From Welwitschia mirabilis (taxonomy: Eukaryota; Gnetophyta; Gnetopsida; Welwitschiales), in contig JBOZIK010000001.1 in the NCBI GenBank assembly GCA_051453625.1, positions 246,606,842 through 246,670,841 of the forward strand: a stretch of 64,000 nucleotides of DNA. Direction: 5' to 3'. Positions 44,290 to 56,520 of this stretch are shown here, one piece after another. A model generated the notes under the pieces. It made no database searches and had not been told where the DNA came from. It worked only from the letters and a program-made list of their open reading frames with translations. How positions within the stretch are numbered: position 1 is the first letter of the stretch; every line of letters begins with the position of its first letter. A program made the translations under genes and the position numbers.

Positions 44290-47200
44290 TTAGAAGGAAA
44301 GAATAATACTTTGATTAGAAACTCAGATTCCCATTTAAAAACATGATGATTTCTAAATAGGTATGAATGAATTTTAGGCATAATATTTTATTTAATGAAC
44401 ATATAATCTATTAGAAGTTTCAATTATCAAACTCTTATTAATACATGGTCTAACAAGAAGGTTAATGTTAAATTTCTAAGACCAATTACTTGTAAATATT
44501 AGACACATTCTATTAATAGTAATTAAAACAATAGTTATGTATCCTATCAAATATAACATTAAAAATCAAATCTTTTATACAATAATAACCAAAAAGGTAA
44601 TTATTACAATAGACGTGATTTTAAAATAAATAAGAAATCTAAAAATAAAAGGAAATATTCTAACTTTAGACCTCATAAAAAAATTTTATTAATTAATAAT
44701 GGAAAAACTAAATTTAATACAAAACCATGTAAACTTAAATAATACAAATCTCTTAAATAAAATGGACTTTCTCCATGTTTAATAATTCCTAACTCCTAAT
44801 ATTAAAATGATGGACATAGGAGTAACAAATGTGAAGTCAAAATTCTTGGTTAAAGTCACATATAGAACTAAAGTAGCCACACTATAAACCATTTTTCTAA
44901 GACTGTTGTTAAATATATGAAGTGAAGGAAAGATTAAAAGGGCACATAAGAAAAACTCAAAGACTTAGGAGGTGAATAAATACAATAATAAAAAGTTGTG
45001 TTAAATGTGTAACTAAAGGATCCATTAAAGAAGGCATTATACCAGAACATAATGGTGGAGAGGATGTGCATCAAATTCCATATTGAAAAAACGTAATGAG
45101 ATTGACAATATGAAAAATTGAGAAGATGGATGTATGAAAGCTAATGGATACACCAAAAGATAATGCCTTCATTAACTACAAATGAGTATTGTGTAATATC
45201 ATTAAAAGTTTCTGACATCATTTTCCTCTTTGATTGTGTAAGTGAAAAAGGACATCAACATGACACACCAAGCATGCTTCATGGATTTTTTTAATGTTGG
45301 TATGTATTAAATTATAATTATGATTAAAATATTTGTTATGATAATAATATGTATTCCTATGTCCACCATTGGCCTTTATTGTCACATTGGTGAGGATAAG
45401 CTTTCCATGGCATATAGAGTGGGTTAATGAACATGATTAATTATTATAATATTTTTACTATTAATGGTTTGTGATATTTTTTAAAATTTTTCTAACTTAA
45501 TTGAAGACTCTCTCTTAGGTCATGATTTGTAAAAATTCAATATAAATATGATTAGTTACCTATAGTATATGTATATTTATTTTTTAACTCTTTTTATTTG
45601 TTGATAAAAAAGTACTATATATATGTTCATCTTTCAATCATAAGATGACCTTGTACAAGAGGGTTAAATGCCTACTACTAATTCTCATGTATCAAAGTGA
45701 AGAATTTCCATGGGAAATTGAAAGTATTTATATTATGCAATGATCATATCAATTACTTTGATTTCATTATTCAACTACTTAAGTATGAAAATATGGATTT
45801 TTATAATTAATTATGTTTTTGATGAAGTTTAATAAAAAGTAATATTTAAAAGTTTTACTTGTAATTCTAATGTGTATTTAACTATTATAATCTTATGTGT
45901 TTTTTTATTAATGTAATTTAGTGCCAAGTCACTATTAAAGATAATTGTTTTCACATATGTTTATTAAAATAGATTATACTAATAATAAGTAAATATGAAT
46001 TTAATAAAAAATGGTCAATATAAACACATATATGAATCAAGCATATCCTTGTTTATTAAGGATGTAAAAGTTCTTTTTCTTAGTTCTACATCTTCTTTAA
46101 GAGTTTGAGGTAATTCTTCTAGTTAAATGATTTCTAAGTTAATAATTTGAGAAAAAATTTAATACATTGTTTAAGATTTTGATGAAGTTGAAAATTATAT
46201 AGTATAACATGTGTAAGTCTCTTTGGAGACATCCTATTAATATAGTAGTGCTCCCATTACTTTGTGGTTCTAGGTTCAATTCTTTAGAAACACTTTCAAC
46301 CACTGAAAAAAAAAAACAAAAAGTGAACCTTATTTTTTAAGAATTTAAATCAAATGAGCAATGTCAATTCTTACACTTAACTAGAACATAAGATTTAAGT
46401 ATTTATTTACCTTAGATTTTTTGATAATTCATGACATTTTCCTCTAGAACTAACCAATTATAAAAACCAATTCTAAGTAAGACAAGTAGTAATATGTTTT
46501 TGTAAGTAATCCTCTTTAAAAACGAAATTTTTCATAATAAAATAAAATTTTTCCATCTCATTTTACTAATTTAATAACAATATTTACATTAAAGTAATTT
46601 TGGTAAAATTAGATGAAAATAATAAATACATGTTTAAATTCTATTTAAAATTTCTATGTTTCTAAGAATTAGGTTGATGTTTTTAAAATTAGGTAATAGT
46701 GGCTAGATTTTAAAAATCTTATTCTTTTCTTCTTACTCATGCTAAATCCAATCTTCTATTAATTTATTTTGATATTTAGGATAATTTAATCATTTCTTCA
46801 AATTAAAGTAAAAATATCTTATAAATAATTTTATATCAAATAAAAATTAAAAGTGCACTACTCACTTTTCAATAATATCCTTCAATTCCTTTTACCATTT
46901 CACTTAAGATAAATATTTATCATGCATTAGAAACATTATAAACCAAATAATATAAACCTTTTAATGTTATTTTTAAAAATTGGTTTCATTTCTTATTATC
47001 ATATATTTTATTCTCTCATGCTTTTCACTTTATCATATCAAAAGCCTAAACTTTTTATTATTGTGATGCATGGAATAAATCACTAATCTAGTAGCATTTG
47101 TCATTCATCCTTGTTGTGATAAGAAATTTCAAACTCAATCTTAAATGTCGTAATAGTGCCAATGCTAAATGTAAACATAAGACAAGGTTTAAGATTTCAA

Positions 47201-48250
47201 TTTTAATGTGGATTCAAATTAGTTCATTTGAGGAACTAAGTTAGAAGTGAAGTGGAATTGTGTGGCATTTAGATGTTTCCAAATGTATTGTATTTTCATT
47301 TATTATTTTCTTATACGTTGCATTAACATATTAAGTTATGAAGTTATTAAAACTATTCAATTCATTAAAATGTTTATTTATTAAAATAGATTTATTGAAA
47401 AGTTATCTTATGAAAAAATATTGACTAGTCATCCCATTCACTCCTCTAGGATTTTAATCTTACTTATAATAAATGAAAACGTTTTCTTATTTTTTAATCA
47501 ATTAGACTTTCCACTTATATGTTCAAGATTTTTGTGAGTTCCATTTTCACAACACGAAAAAAATAGAACATGTTTTATAAAAAAAGAAAAATAAATTATT
47601 AAATCAATGAAATGATCTTCAAATTCTTAAAAGAGAATTTTATGTATTACTTACAAGTACTTACTTAATTAGAGTAAGTATGTTGTGGATTTGGAAGGAC
47701 AAAAGCTTTAGGTTAATTTTATTTGTTTTTGCAATTTTCTCTACATCTAACACTGCATTAAAAAAGCTTATTAGATTAAGCTAAGTTTCATTATTTAACT
47801 ATAATAGAGGATAAAGAGTAATGATATTCTAAAATTTCTTTTATCTCTTAGCAACATCAAAATTTAAACTTCTAACTTGATTTTATCACTTCTATATTAA
47901 TCAAGGTTTTCTTTATCCAACTTTAGTTTTTAAGAATTCATATAAAAGACTAATATTATTATATTATTTATATGCTTCATAAGATATAACTTTTTAAGTG
48001 TGTGTATGTACTAACTCTCTAATCTTTCAACTTATTTACCATATAATATTTATATAGATGATATGACAATTACCTAAAATATGCTAACTAAATCAAGAAT
48101 AAACTAGGCATCACAACCTTTTTGAAAAAATGAATTTAATAGAAATATTATTATCTAATATTGCTTTGATTTTTTTTGTTTTTTTGGAGACCTTTTTTGA
48201 GACTTTTTTTTCAAAGGGAAAAAAATATTAGAAGATAAGTAAATATATAA
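44290..48250. repeat. long direct repeat R1
   Basis: Diverged partner of R2 (50205-53345). Matching blocks in the same order include 44390/50285, 44630/50745, 45840/50790, 46850/51845, 47930/53090 and 48060/53236. R1 has about 1.2 kb (44665-45835) not present in R2. No coding region is recognisable in either. It could be an old LTR pair or a segmental duplication. Confidence 0.55.
46205..46290 (+). ncRNA. tRNA-like sequence (SINE-like), B box kept
   Basis: The text GGAGACATCC...GTAGTGCTCCCATTAC...GGTTCTAGGTTCAATTC shows a B box GGTTCAATTCT (46273-46283). A related piece at 53388-53425 keeps the A box instead (TGGTAGAGCAG). The two are not at matching positions in R1 and R2, so they are dispersed copies of one tRNA-derived family. 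Confidence 0.45.
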
Positions 48251-49559
48251 ATAAATAGCATATCTAAACTTAACTTACGTGGTCCTCAATTTTCTAATAT
48301 TATAGTATTACCAACACTATAAATTAAAGAAGTAAACTATATTACTACAAATAATGGTATTATTAGTGTACCTAGTATTTATAAGTCTAATCACAATCTT
48401 AATATTCTGATTTTCATCTAATAGCATCATTTTATTACGTTAATAATTAAAACTTTAAATCACATATATATAAACTAATTTTATAATGACCAATTACTTG
48501 TAATTAACTATATTAAATTTTGAGGTTGTAGTTTGATTTGAATAATTAATGAAATTTAAGCTAGCATAGTGGCTTCTGAAAGAAAATTTTCAATCGAAAG
48601 CAAAGTCAAACATAGAAATAATCAAATTTTCATATTCATATTTTGAATGCTTTAATAAGAGTTTCATTTAAGGACTTGAACATATATAAGAAAATTCAAA
48701 TATGGGCTATGTTTTTTGGGAAAACATAATGATGAAGAGAATTGTTAATCTCTAATAGGTATTTTATTTTTTTCCAAAAAAAAAAGATTTATTTTTATGT
48801 ATGGTTGGAAAATTCATTTCTGTTTAGAGTGAATTTTAGTTATTGTACTTTTACTTATAATGTTATTTTTAGTTACTTGTAACTATAATATGATTAAAGA
48901 TTTCAATTATAAGATCAAAATAATCACAATATTTCTTGCTAGTACTAAAAATGCAATGTCTAACCTTATATTATTAGCTACATTATTATTTTGTTTAATT
49001 TTTCTATTCAAATAATAAATATTTTACAGATTTTTAGATTTTATGATATACAACAATATTGAAACAATGAACATTTAAAATGTGAGATATTTTTAATTCC
49101 TTTTTCATGATTGATTAAATTGCTTACATGGAATAGAATTTGAGAACTTATTACGAAACTTTCATTATATTTGTGTAAAAGGTTTGTTTAAACATGAATT
49201 TTATAGTTTTATGATTAATTTTGGCATTTAAACTTATGGGACAAAATTATAAATTGAAACCATCGGAAAATTTCTATGGTTTTCAACTAGTAATGAAATT
49301 TGGTTAAAACATATTATTATGTATTTAGCTTTTTTGCAAGAAGTTAATAGATAGGATTGTGAGCATTTGCTATGTTGTAGCATAGCTTTGTTAGATAAAA
49401 AGTTATAGGTAGTCTGCATTTTTCTATATTTACTAGGTTAGCATGCTTAGTAGGATAAGAGCCCGTAACTTACCTCTACTAGCTTAAGAGTTAGTAAGCA
49501 AGTATCTAGGTCTCACTTATAATAGGTACCAATGACATTGAAACTCATAGTATATGAAC
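48251..49559. other. AT-rich stretch between R1 and the promoter-like island
   Basis: No gene or known repeat seen; sequence is strongly AT-rich up to about 49440 and then becomes more balanced. Confidence 0.5.
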
Positions 49560-50135
49560 AGGACCACAATCAACCACATTGTAAGCCTCACTATCATGAT
49601 AATCTTTCCCTAATATAATATTTCTTCCACGTTGTTGATATTCCAACTGGATGACGTAATATATGTTTAACCAATCGACTAGCCAGGCTAGGTGGGGCGT
49701 CGAATTTACTCTCTCTGAAAAGAACGAAAAAAAAATATTGGGCATAAAAAGTTTGACTGCTTATCCATATTTCCACAAACTGTCCGCTCGCCCGTTCTCT
49801 TTCTGATTATGATATCGATTACCCAGTTCCCACCCTCCTTCAAGCCATGCTTTTCTCTTATCCTCCGCAAGCCATGCTCGCGTCATGCGTTCACGCATCT
49901 GCTTACGTCACAAAGCAATTATTCCCAATTCTGATTTCCGATTTGCGCGGGAAACCGCGTTTCTTCTTCTTTCCACGTCAACCGCATGCTTTTAGCCGAC
50001 GAATAGGCTTGTTAACTTCCAAGTACATTAAAGCCCCAGAATCCACCTCACTTTGGCCCATACACTGAATGCGCCTTCGATTCAGCAAATCATGGGTGAC
50101 TACAACCCTGTGCCTTTGTTTACTTTATAAGGAAT
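49560..50135 (+). promoter_or_regulatory. CpG-rich promoter-like island with S-phase-type motifs
   Basis: This stretch keeps many CpGs within very AT-rich DNA. Motifs seen: TGACGTAA (49652-49659), CCAAT (49671-49675), TTACGTCA (49903-49910), an E2F-type site TTTCCCGCGC (minus, 49945-49954), the histone-type hexamer CCACGTCA (49973-49980), a site II element TGGGCC (minus, 50055-50060) and TTTATAAG (50124-50131). The order fits a plus-strand promoter, with bZIP/E2F/site II elements 60-220 bases upstream of a TATA box. No gene follows: the first ATG after the TATA box gives only a few codons before stop. It may be the orphan promoter of a lost or moved gene. Confidence 0.5.
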
Positions 50136-50204
50136 AAGTCTGCAACTTAAGGTGTATTCCACTTCGATCAATTGGAAGAAATGAAATATGAAATGTCTAA
50201 AAAT

Positions 50205-53200
50205 AGACTTACAATAAGGTCAATACTTTGATTGAAATATGAGAGTCCTATTTAACAGCAAATATATGTGAATGAAACTTTTAAACACAACATTACATTT
50301 AATGAGTATATTATCTACTAAAAGTTTTAATTGTCAAACCTTTATTTTTAGATTGTTAAATAAGGAGGTTAACATTAGACATTTAAGATCAATTTATTGC
50401 AAATATTATGTGTATATTATTAACAAAGCTCAAAACCATATTTACATATATCATTAAATATAACCCAAACCATCTAAGATGGATTGCCACAATGGTTAAG
50501 TCTCAGGAATACTGAACTTGATGGCCCAAGTTTAAACCTTTACATTGGTGAGGGTACATAGTTTGAAAAATTACATGAACCCAAGTGCCGTTGATGTTTG
50601 TGTGGCATATACCTACCTACCAACTATTACCCTTTAAAAAAATTTAGAAAAAAAAAAGAAAAAAAGAAAGAAAAATTTAACCCAGGCCATGAAATCTATC
50701 AAGTTTGTAATCATAATAACAAAAAAATGATGATTACAATAGATAGAAGCTTAAAGCAAATAACAAATCCAAAAATAAAAGGGAATATTTGAAATTTTTA
50801 CTTATAACCCTAATGAGTATTTGACAAGTATAATTCTTATGTCTTCCTTGTTAATTTAAGTTAGTGAAGAATTTCTACTAAACATATTTACTTGCATTTA
50901 TGAGTATTTGGAATAGATTACTAAAATAACAATTAAATAGCAATTTTAACAAATAATGATTAATGTAATTACATAGTACTACTTAATTAATCCCTTATTT
51001 ATTATGTATGTAGAATTTATCTTCTTTAATACTAGAACTTCTTTTGAGTTAAGTGTAATATGTTAATACTTTAATAATGGAAAAAAAGTAAGAAATTGAA
51101 GTGTCAGAAAAGAAGGGAAAAATATAATTTTAATCTTTATATGTATTTAAATCTCTTTATTTCTAAACTAAAAAGAGAAAAATAAGAATGACTTGAATTT
51201 GCAAGAGTTAGATGTGAAGCTTATGTTTTAAGGATTTAAAATAGGTTAGCAACATTAATTCTTTAATTCAACTATATATTAAATTTAATAAAGCACATAT
51301 TAAGAGTTAGATCTTTTCATAAAGTTCATAATATTTTTCTCTAGTTTTTCTTTATAATAAAATATAAAAAACGTATTCCAAGTATGATAGGTAGGATCAC
51401 ATTGAGTGTAAATTTACTAAGGAATTAATATGTTTCTATAGGTTATGTTTTTGAAAAAATTAATTATTCTCTTAATTAATTAATATTTGCCCATTTCATT
51501 TCACTAATCTACTAAGCTTATTTACCTTTAAACCATTTTTTCGTAATGAGAAGTTGAAATAATAAATATATGTCAAAGTTCTATTCATGATTGCTATGTT
51601 TTGAACACTACGTTGGCTAAGCATTTTTCTTCTTTTTGGGAATAACATTTGAATTTTTTTAGAAAAGCTTTTTTTATTTACTTATGCTTACTTAGACTTC
51701 TATATATGTATTTTGATAATTACATTTTATTTACTTATGATCAATTTAAACTCTATATATTTATTTTAATAATTAGGATGATTGGATAGTTTCTTCAAAT
51801 TAAACTCATACATATATGATATATGATTTAAAATCAAATAAAAATTAAAGCTATCAAATCACTTGATGGTAACATCCCTTGATTCCTCTCATAAATTCAC
51901 TCAAGAAAAGATGTGTAATGGGCATTGGAACAATTGTAACATCAAATCAAATTTATGTTTCATTTGTTAGATAAACTATCTTATTATTTTTTCAAACATA
52001 TAGTTTATTTCTTAAGATCATGTATTTTTCCTCTTATGCTTTTAACATATTAAAACTCTAAAATTTCTCATATTGTTCTCAATTGAATAAGTCCATTTAT
52101 TAAGCCTCATTTATCATTAAAACTTCTTTTGATGTGAAATTTCAAACTTAATATTAAAAGATCGTATAATGTAAAGGATAAATTTAAATCTAATTAAGTC
52201 TTAAGTATTTAATTTTAATATAGATTTAAGATAGTCAATTCAGCAAACCATGTGTGAATTCACATGGGACTATAGGCATTAGATGTTTAAAAATGCATCA
52301 TCATATTTACTTTTAATTTTTTATTTTACATTTCCTATTTAGCAACATCTGAAGTTTTGTAGTTATTAAAAATGTTCAAGCTTTAAACTCTTAACATTAT
52401 AAAACAAATTCAATGCAAGAGTTATTTTATCTTAAATTTATAAGTACTAGTCTCACTCAATCCCTTTAAGATGTTAATCTTTATTACAATCAATGAATAA
52501 GTTTTCTTATGTTCTACTAAGTTAAATTTTATATTTATACATTCAATATTTTTCCCTAGATTTTTTTACATAATAAGAATAAAAATATAATATGTTTTTA
52601 AAACATTTATTGAAAAACTAAATTACTTGATTAATTGAAATGTATTAAAAGTTCTTAAAAGAAACTTGTATGTACTAGTTGAAATTATTTACATAATTAG
52701 AGTATGTTTTGGATTCTGAAGAATAAAATTTTTAGATTAATCTTAAATTATTTTTTTGTATGGAATAATAAATTTCGAATTTAGATACAATCTCCTCTTA
52801 TAGAGTCTTTGATGTAAAATATTTATCATTTATAAAGTTATAATTAATTTTTTTATAATTTATTTATATGTAGTAGTTATCATTACGTTTTTTTTAAGAA
52901 TTTGTCCATGTGTAATAATGCATAATAAAATTTCAATAAATTAAAATAAATGTAACTATTACACTATGATATAGGCTAAGGAGTAATGGTGATTTAAAAT
53001 TCCTTTTATTTCTAAATAACCTAGAAAATTTGATTCCTATATGTTTTTTTTTCCTCTCTTCTATATTAACTAAGTTTTTATTTGTCCAACTTTAGCTTTT
53101 AATAGAATAAATTAAAGACTAATATTCTTTTACTTCTTATATGCTCCATAAGATATAATGTTTTAAGTAGACATGTCTATTTTTTTTAACTTTATAATAT

Positions 53201-53345
53201 TTTAAATTATTTATTATATATTATTCACATGGATGATATGACAATTACCTAAAATATGGTAATTAGATTGAGAGTAAAGTAAGCATAATCACCACTGTGA
53301 AAAGACTATTTTATTAGAAATATTACTATCTTATTTCTTTAAATT
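50205..53345. repeat. long direct repeat R2
   Basis: Partner of R1. It begins just right of the promoter-like island (CAATACTTTGATTGAAATATGA against AATACTTTGATTAGAAACTC at 44308) and ends near 53345. Divergence is high, so the duplication is old. Confidence 0.55.
50478..50550 (+). ncRNA. possible tRNA-like / SINE-like sequence
   Basis: CACAATGGTTAAGTCTCAGG resembles an A box region and CAAGTTTAAACCTTT a decayed B box about 35 bases later. It lies inside R2 at a point with no match in R1, as expected for an insertion. Confidence 0.35.
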
Positions 53346-53387
53346 TTTTCTTAAATATATTTTTTTTAAATATTTACTTCACCTCCA

Positions 53388-53440
53388 TGGAGACATCTGG
53401 ATGGTAGAGCAGTGCTCTTATTACTAAAAAAAGTTCTTTT
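53388..53440 (+). ncRNA. truncated tRNA-like sequence with A box
   Basis: GGATGGTAGAGCAGTGCTCT carries a near-consensus A box (TGGTAGAGCAG). The homology to 46205-46290 stops before the B box. Confidence 0.4.
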
Positions 53441-53543
53441 AATAAAAAAGAAAAATAACTAAGTAAAACTATTTAAAAGAGATATATAAATAATATATTT
53501 AAAGTTAACTGATATCATCTTTAATTCTATCATATTATAAGAT

Positions 53544-54432
53544 TATTAAAGGTTGCATTTTAGATTTCTCCTCACATTGAGAGAAGAAAGAAAAGTTAAC
53601 ATCCCTCTATTTTTCATAGAAACATTGAAAGATAAGATTAATGGCAAACATTCAAGGCTTATTTATAGGCCAAGGAAGTTTCTTAAGGGTAAGGAAGTAG
53701 AATGCAGATAGCCACAATAAATGGATCATCACAATTCAAAACCCCTATAGCAAAGAAGAGAAAAAAAAGCCCTTCTCCTAAAAGAAAGGAAAATCCTAAT
53801 GTAACTAGAGAAGAGGGACTAGTAATCCCCTGGGTAAAGATTCACGAGGATAGTCTAGATCTTATTGGACAGTAAAGAGAGATTGACAAAGTAAAGAAAG
53901 AGAGTGCTTTTGAATCTGAGGTAATCATTTTAAGTAATGATGATGAAAATAAAGCGAAGCCTAGCTCTAAGTGCAAGGACTAGCATGAAAGGGATAGCAA
54001 AAAGAAGTAAGCCCAAGATAAGTAAAGAGGCCTAGAGATGAAAACTTAGATTTTAGATTTCTCATGGGAAGAAAAACATTCTAATTATAAGGAGAAGAGT
54101 TTACACAATGGAACCAAGGAATTAGAACACAATATTAAAGTCCAAATTACTAACTAGGTAGATTACTTCAAAATTCTAAGCATCAACCAAAGGACATCAA
54201 AGCAATAAATTGCATTAACACACTAGAAGTTGGCCCTGAGATGGTACTACGATAAGAACAAACATTAAGTAATGGAGAAAATATAAAATATGGCCAAGAT
54301 CAATAATGTGAAAGACATTTTGATAAATGATTGTACATGAAGAACTTATAAATTCTTTGAAAAAATAGTCAAAAAATATTTAAAGCATGTCTAGTGATTG
54401 ATTGACTGGACAATGTGTTTCAGTGATATAGT
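53544..54432 (+). pseudogene. decayed reading frame of an unidentified basic protein
   Basis: Two overlapping open stretches join by a frameshift near 53700. The first reads LREERKVNIPLFFIETLKDK. The second, from the ATG at 53702, reads MQIATINGSSQFKTPIAKKR, then KSPSPKRKE, then GLVIPWVKIHEDSLDLIGQ up to a stop at 53873-53875. Beyond it the same frame continues for about 180 codons with stops almost only TAA/TAG, at positions where Gln or Trp would fit. Lys and Glu are abundant and a KKRKKSPSPKRK run resembles a nuclear signal. I do not recognise the family. A retrotransposon ORF, a LINE remnant or a host pseudogene are all possible. Confidence 0.45.
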
Positions 54433-55260
54433 TTCATAAGGTTTTTACACAGTTGGTCTTACTTCATTAGTTAGTTTTGCATTAGGTTTTTAGCCCAAAT
54501 TCATTATATTATTTATGGATTTTTACTGACCTTTTTATTCTTTTCAGTTGGACAACTAAAACTATTGTTTAGTCTCTTTTCAGGCTAGTGGGGAAAATTA
54601 TTTTCTATTTGGTAGTTTACCCAGCAACTTCTATCTGTATAGTTTCCTTTTCTTAAGTAATATATCATGATTTTTTAGTAAAAAAGGAATATAATAGTAA
54701 TATATCAAAATATGAATAGATATTAATAAGATATTTCTACAAGCTAAGTAAAATTAGAAAAAAAGAGTAAGAAAAAAATACTTCTTACAATAATAACATA
54801 TGAGAGCAATTCAAAGAATTGATAATGATACTTGAAAAATACATAACATTAGAAAAAATACAAGCCATAGGTACATATGAAAGTTACATGATTCTAACAA
54901 AAAATCCAACTAAATTAATAAAATTATAGTTTAACATATTAAAAGTTAGATCCTAAATAATAAAATGTGAGACAAAAGTCAAAAATCCAAATTTTACATT
55001 ATAAACATAATAAACAAAAAGCTACAAATAATAAATAAAGTTTTTATAAAAGCTCCTATATCTAACCATGAGCATAAGAAAAAAATATTAGATACAAATA
55101 AAAATTATGAAAATAAAGGATAACCTAAGAAAGCAAATGTATTCTTATAATTATAATTTCTATGTTGATTATATTTCTTTTATTTATGAATAAAAATATA
55201 TTTATCTTTAATGTAATACCTTATGAATGTCAAATAACAATAATAAGTTCTTTTTTTAAT
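54433..55260. other. AT-rich flank of the decayed frame
   Basis: The segment near 54600-54690 (GGTAGTTTACCCAGCAAC, then TTTCCTTTTCTTAAGTAATA) resembles the 3' untranslated end of plant L1 LINEs, but no poly-A tail or target duplication is clear. The remainder shows nothing. Confidence 0.3.
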
Positions 55261-55648
55261 TTTTTTATGGTTTTAAGGATTTATTTCTAATATTTAAATG
55301 AATTTCTATGTGTAGTCTTATGTACAATAATGAGTCATCTAGCTAGTGTTAACCATGGTGCTTAAAATCATGAGCTACGAGCTTATGGTAAGGAAAACTT
55401 TTGATCAAGCTCTCATTTAGATATATGATAGTTTATTATAGAATTCTAGCTAGCTAGATTGAATCATCTCATGGTCGTCTTAGTTGTTAGACTAAATGTT
55501 AATCTTTTTTACCTTCATACTAGGCCTGGAATTTAGAAAATGAGTTAACTTGTCTTTCCACTTCTAATTAACATTATTTATGATTAAGATGGTGAGGAAA
55601 TTAGGGGGAGATAGATAGAGATAGATAGATAGATAGATAGATAGACAG

Positions 55649-55716
<68 letters not shown>

Positions 55717-56520
55717 AGTGCATGTATTGGATTTTTTAACCATTTCTTGAATTTATTTTCAATTTTATAAATGAACATGATAGATTCTATTATTACTCTT
55801 CAAGAATAACTATTTGAGAAGTTGCATTTCTATTTAAAGAAGATAAATACAATATTTTTAATTATTTAAAGCTCAAAATAGAATTCTACAGAGGCATGTT
55901 ACATTATAAATGTATTAGAAAAGTAAAATATTATTTTGCATAACGCATGACTTGATTTATGTTTTGATTTTATTTCCTTTATTTTATAAATAAACATGTA
56001 AGTAAGCTTTAATTTCCTTTCAAATGTGAAACGTAAGTAAGAATTTCTTCCATTAATTTTTAATTGATTTTTAAAGGGTTCATTTGTAATTGTTACTTGC
56101 ATTTTTATGTGTATGATTATCCATGATTAGTTATTAAACTAGAATCTTATGTTTGTTAAGCACGATATTTAGGATTATGAGCTAGAACATTATATTAAAA
56201 TGAATTGTTATGAGATAAAGGTAAATATTTCTTTTAAAAAATAATGGGATTGTGGTCATGATCAAGCTTGTATTAAGACATATGATAGTAGCCTAGAAAA
56301 TCCCAAGTAATGGAGCTAAATTTCTTAAGCTTATCATTTATTAGCTTCATGTTAACCTTATTGTTTTAGGTTTTTGTTATCCATGGGAATTTAAAAAAAT
56401 GAGCTAGTATTTCTAATGAAAACATGATCTTGTCTCTCTTTAATGAATTCATCTTTCCATTTCCAATAAAATTTGTTCATCATCAAGATCAGATGAAAAT
56501 TAGGATATAATTAGGATATG
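55260..56520. repeat. imperfect tandem duplication around a microsatellite
   Basis: The stretch 55270-55600 is echoed at 56090-56515. Shared words in order: TCTATGTGTAGTCTTATG / TTTATGTGTATGATTATC, ATGAGCTACGAGC / ATGAGCTAGAAC, ATATGATAG, and AATGAGTTAACTTG / AATGAGCTAGTATT. Divergence is substantial. Confidence 0.4.
55606..55713. repeat. compound microsatellite (GATA)n-(GACA)n-(GA)n-(GT)n
   Basis: Uninterrupted in this assembly. It repeats the GA-then-GT order seen at 43508. Confidence 0.95.

Noticed and set aside
49847-50068. 73-codon open frame in the promoter-like island
   Set aside because: No known domain, not conserved in the R1 repeat, and it lies upstream of the TATA box in a motif-dense region.
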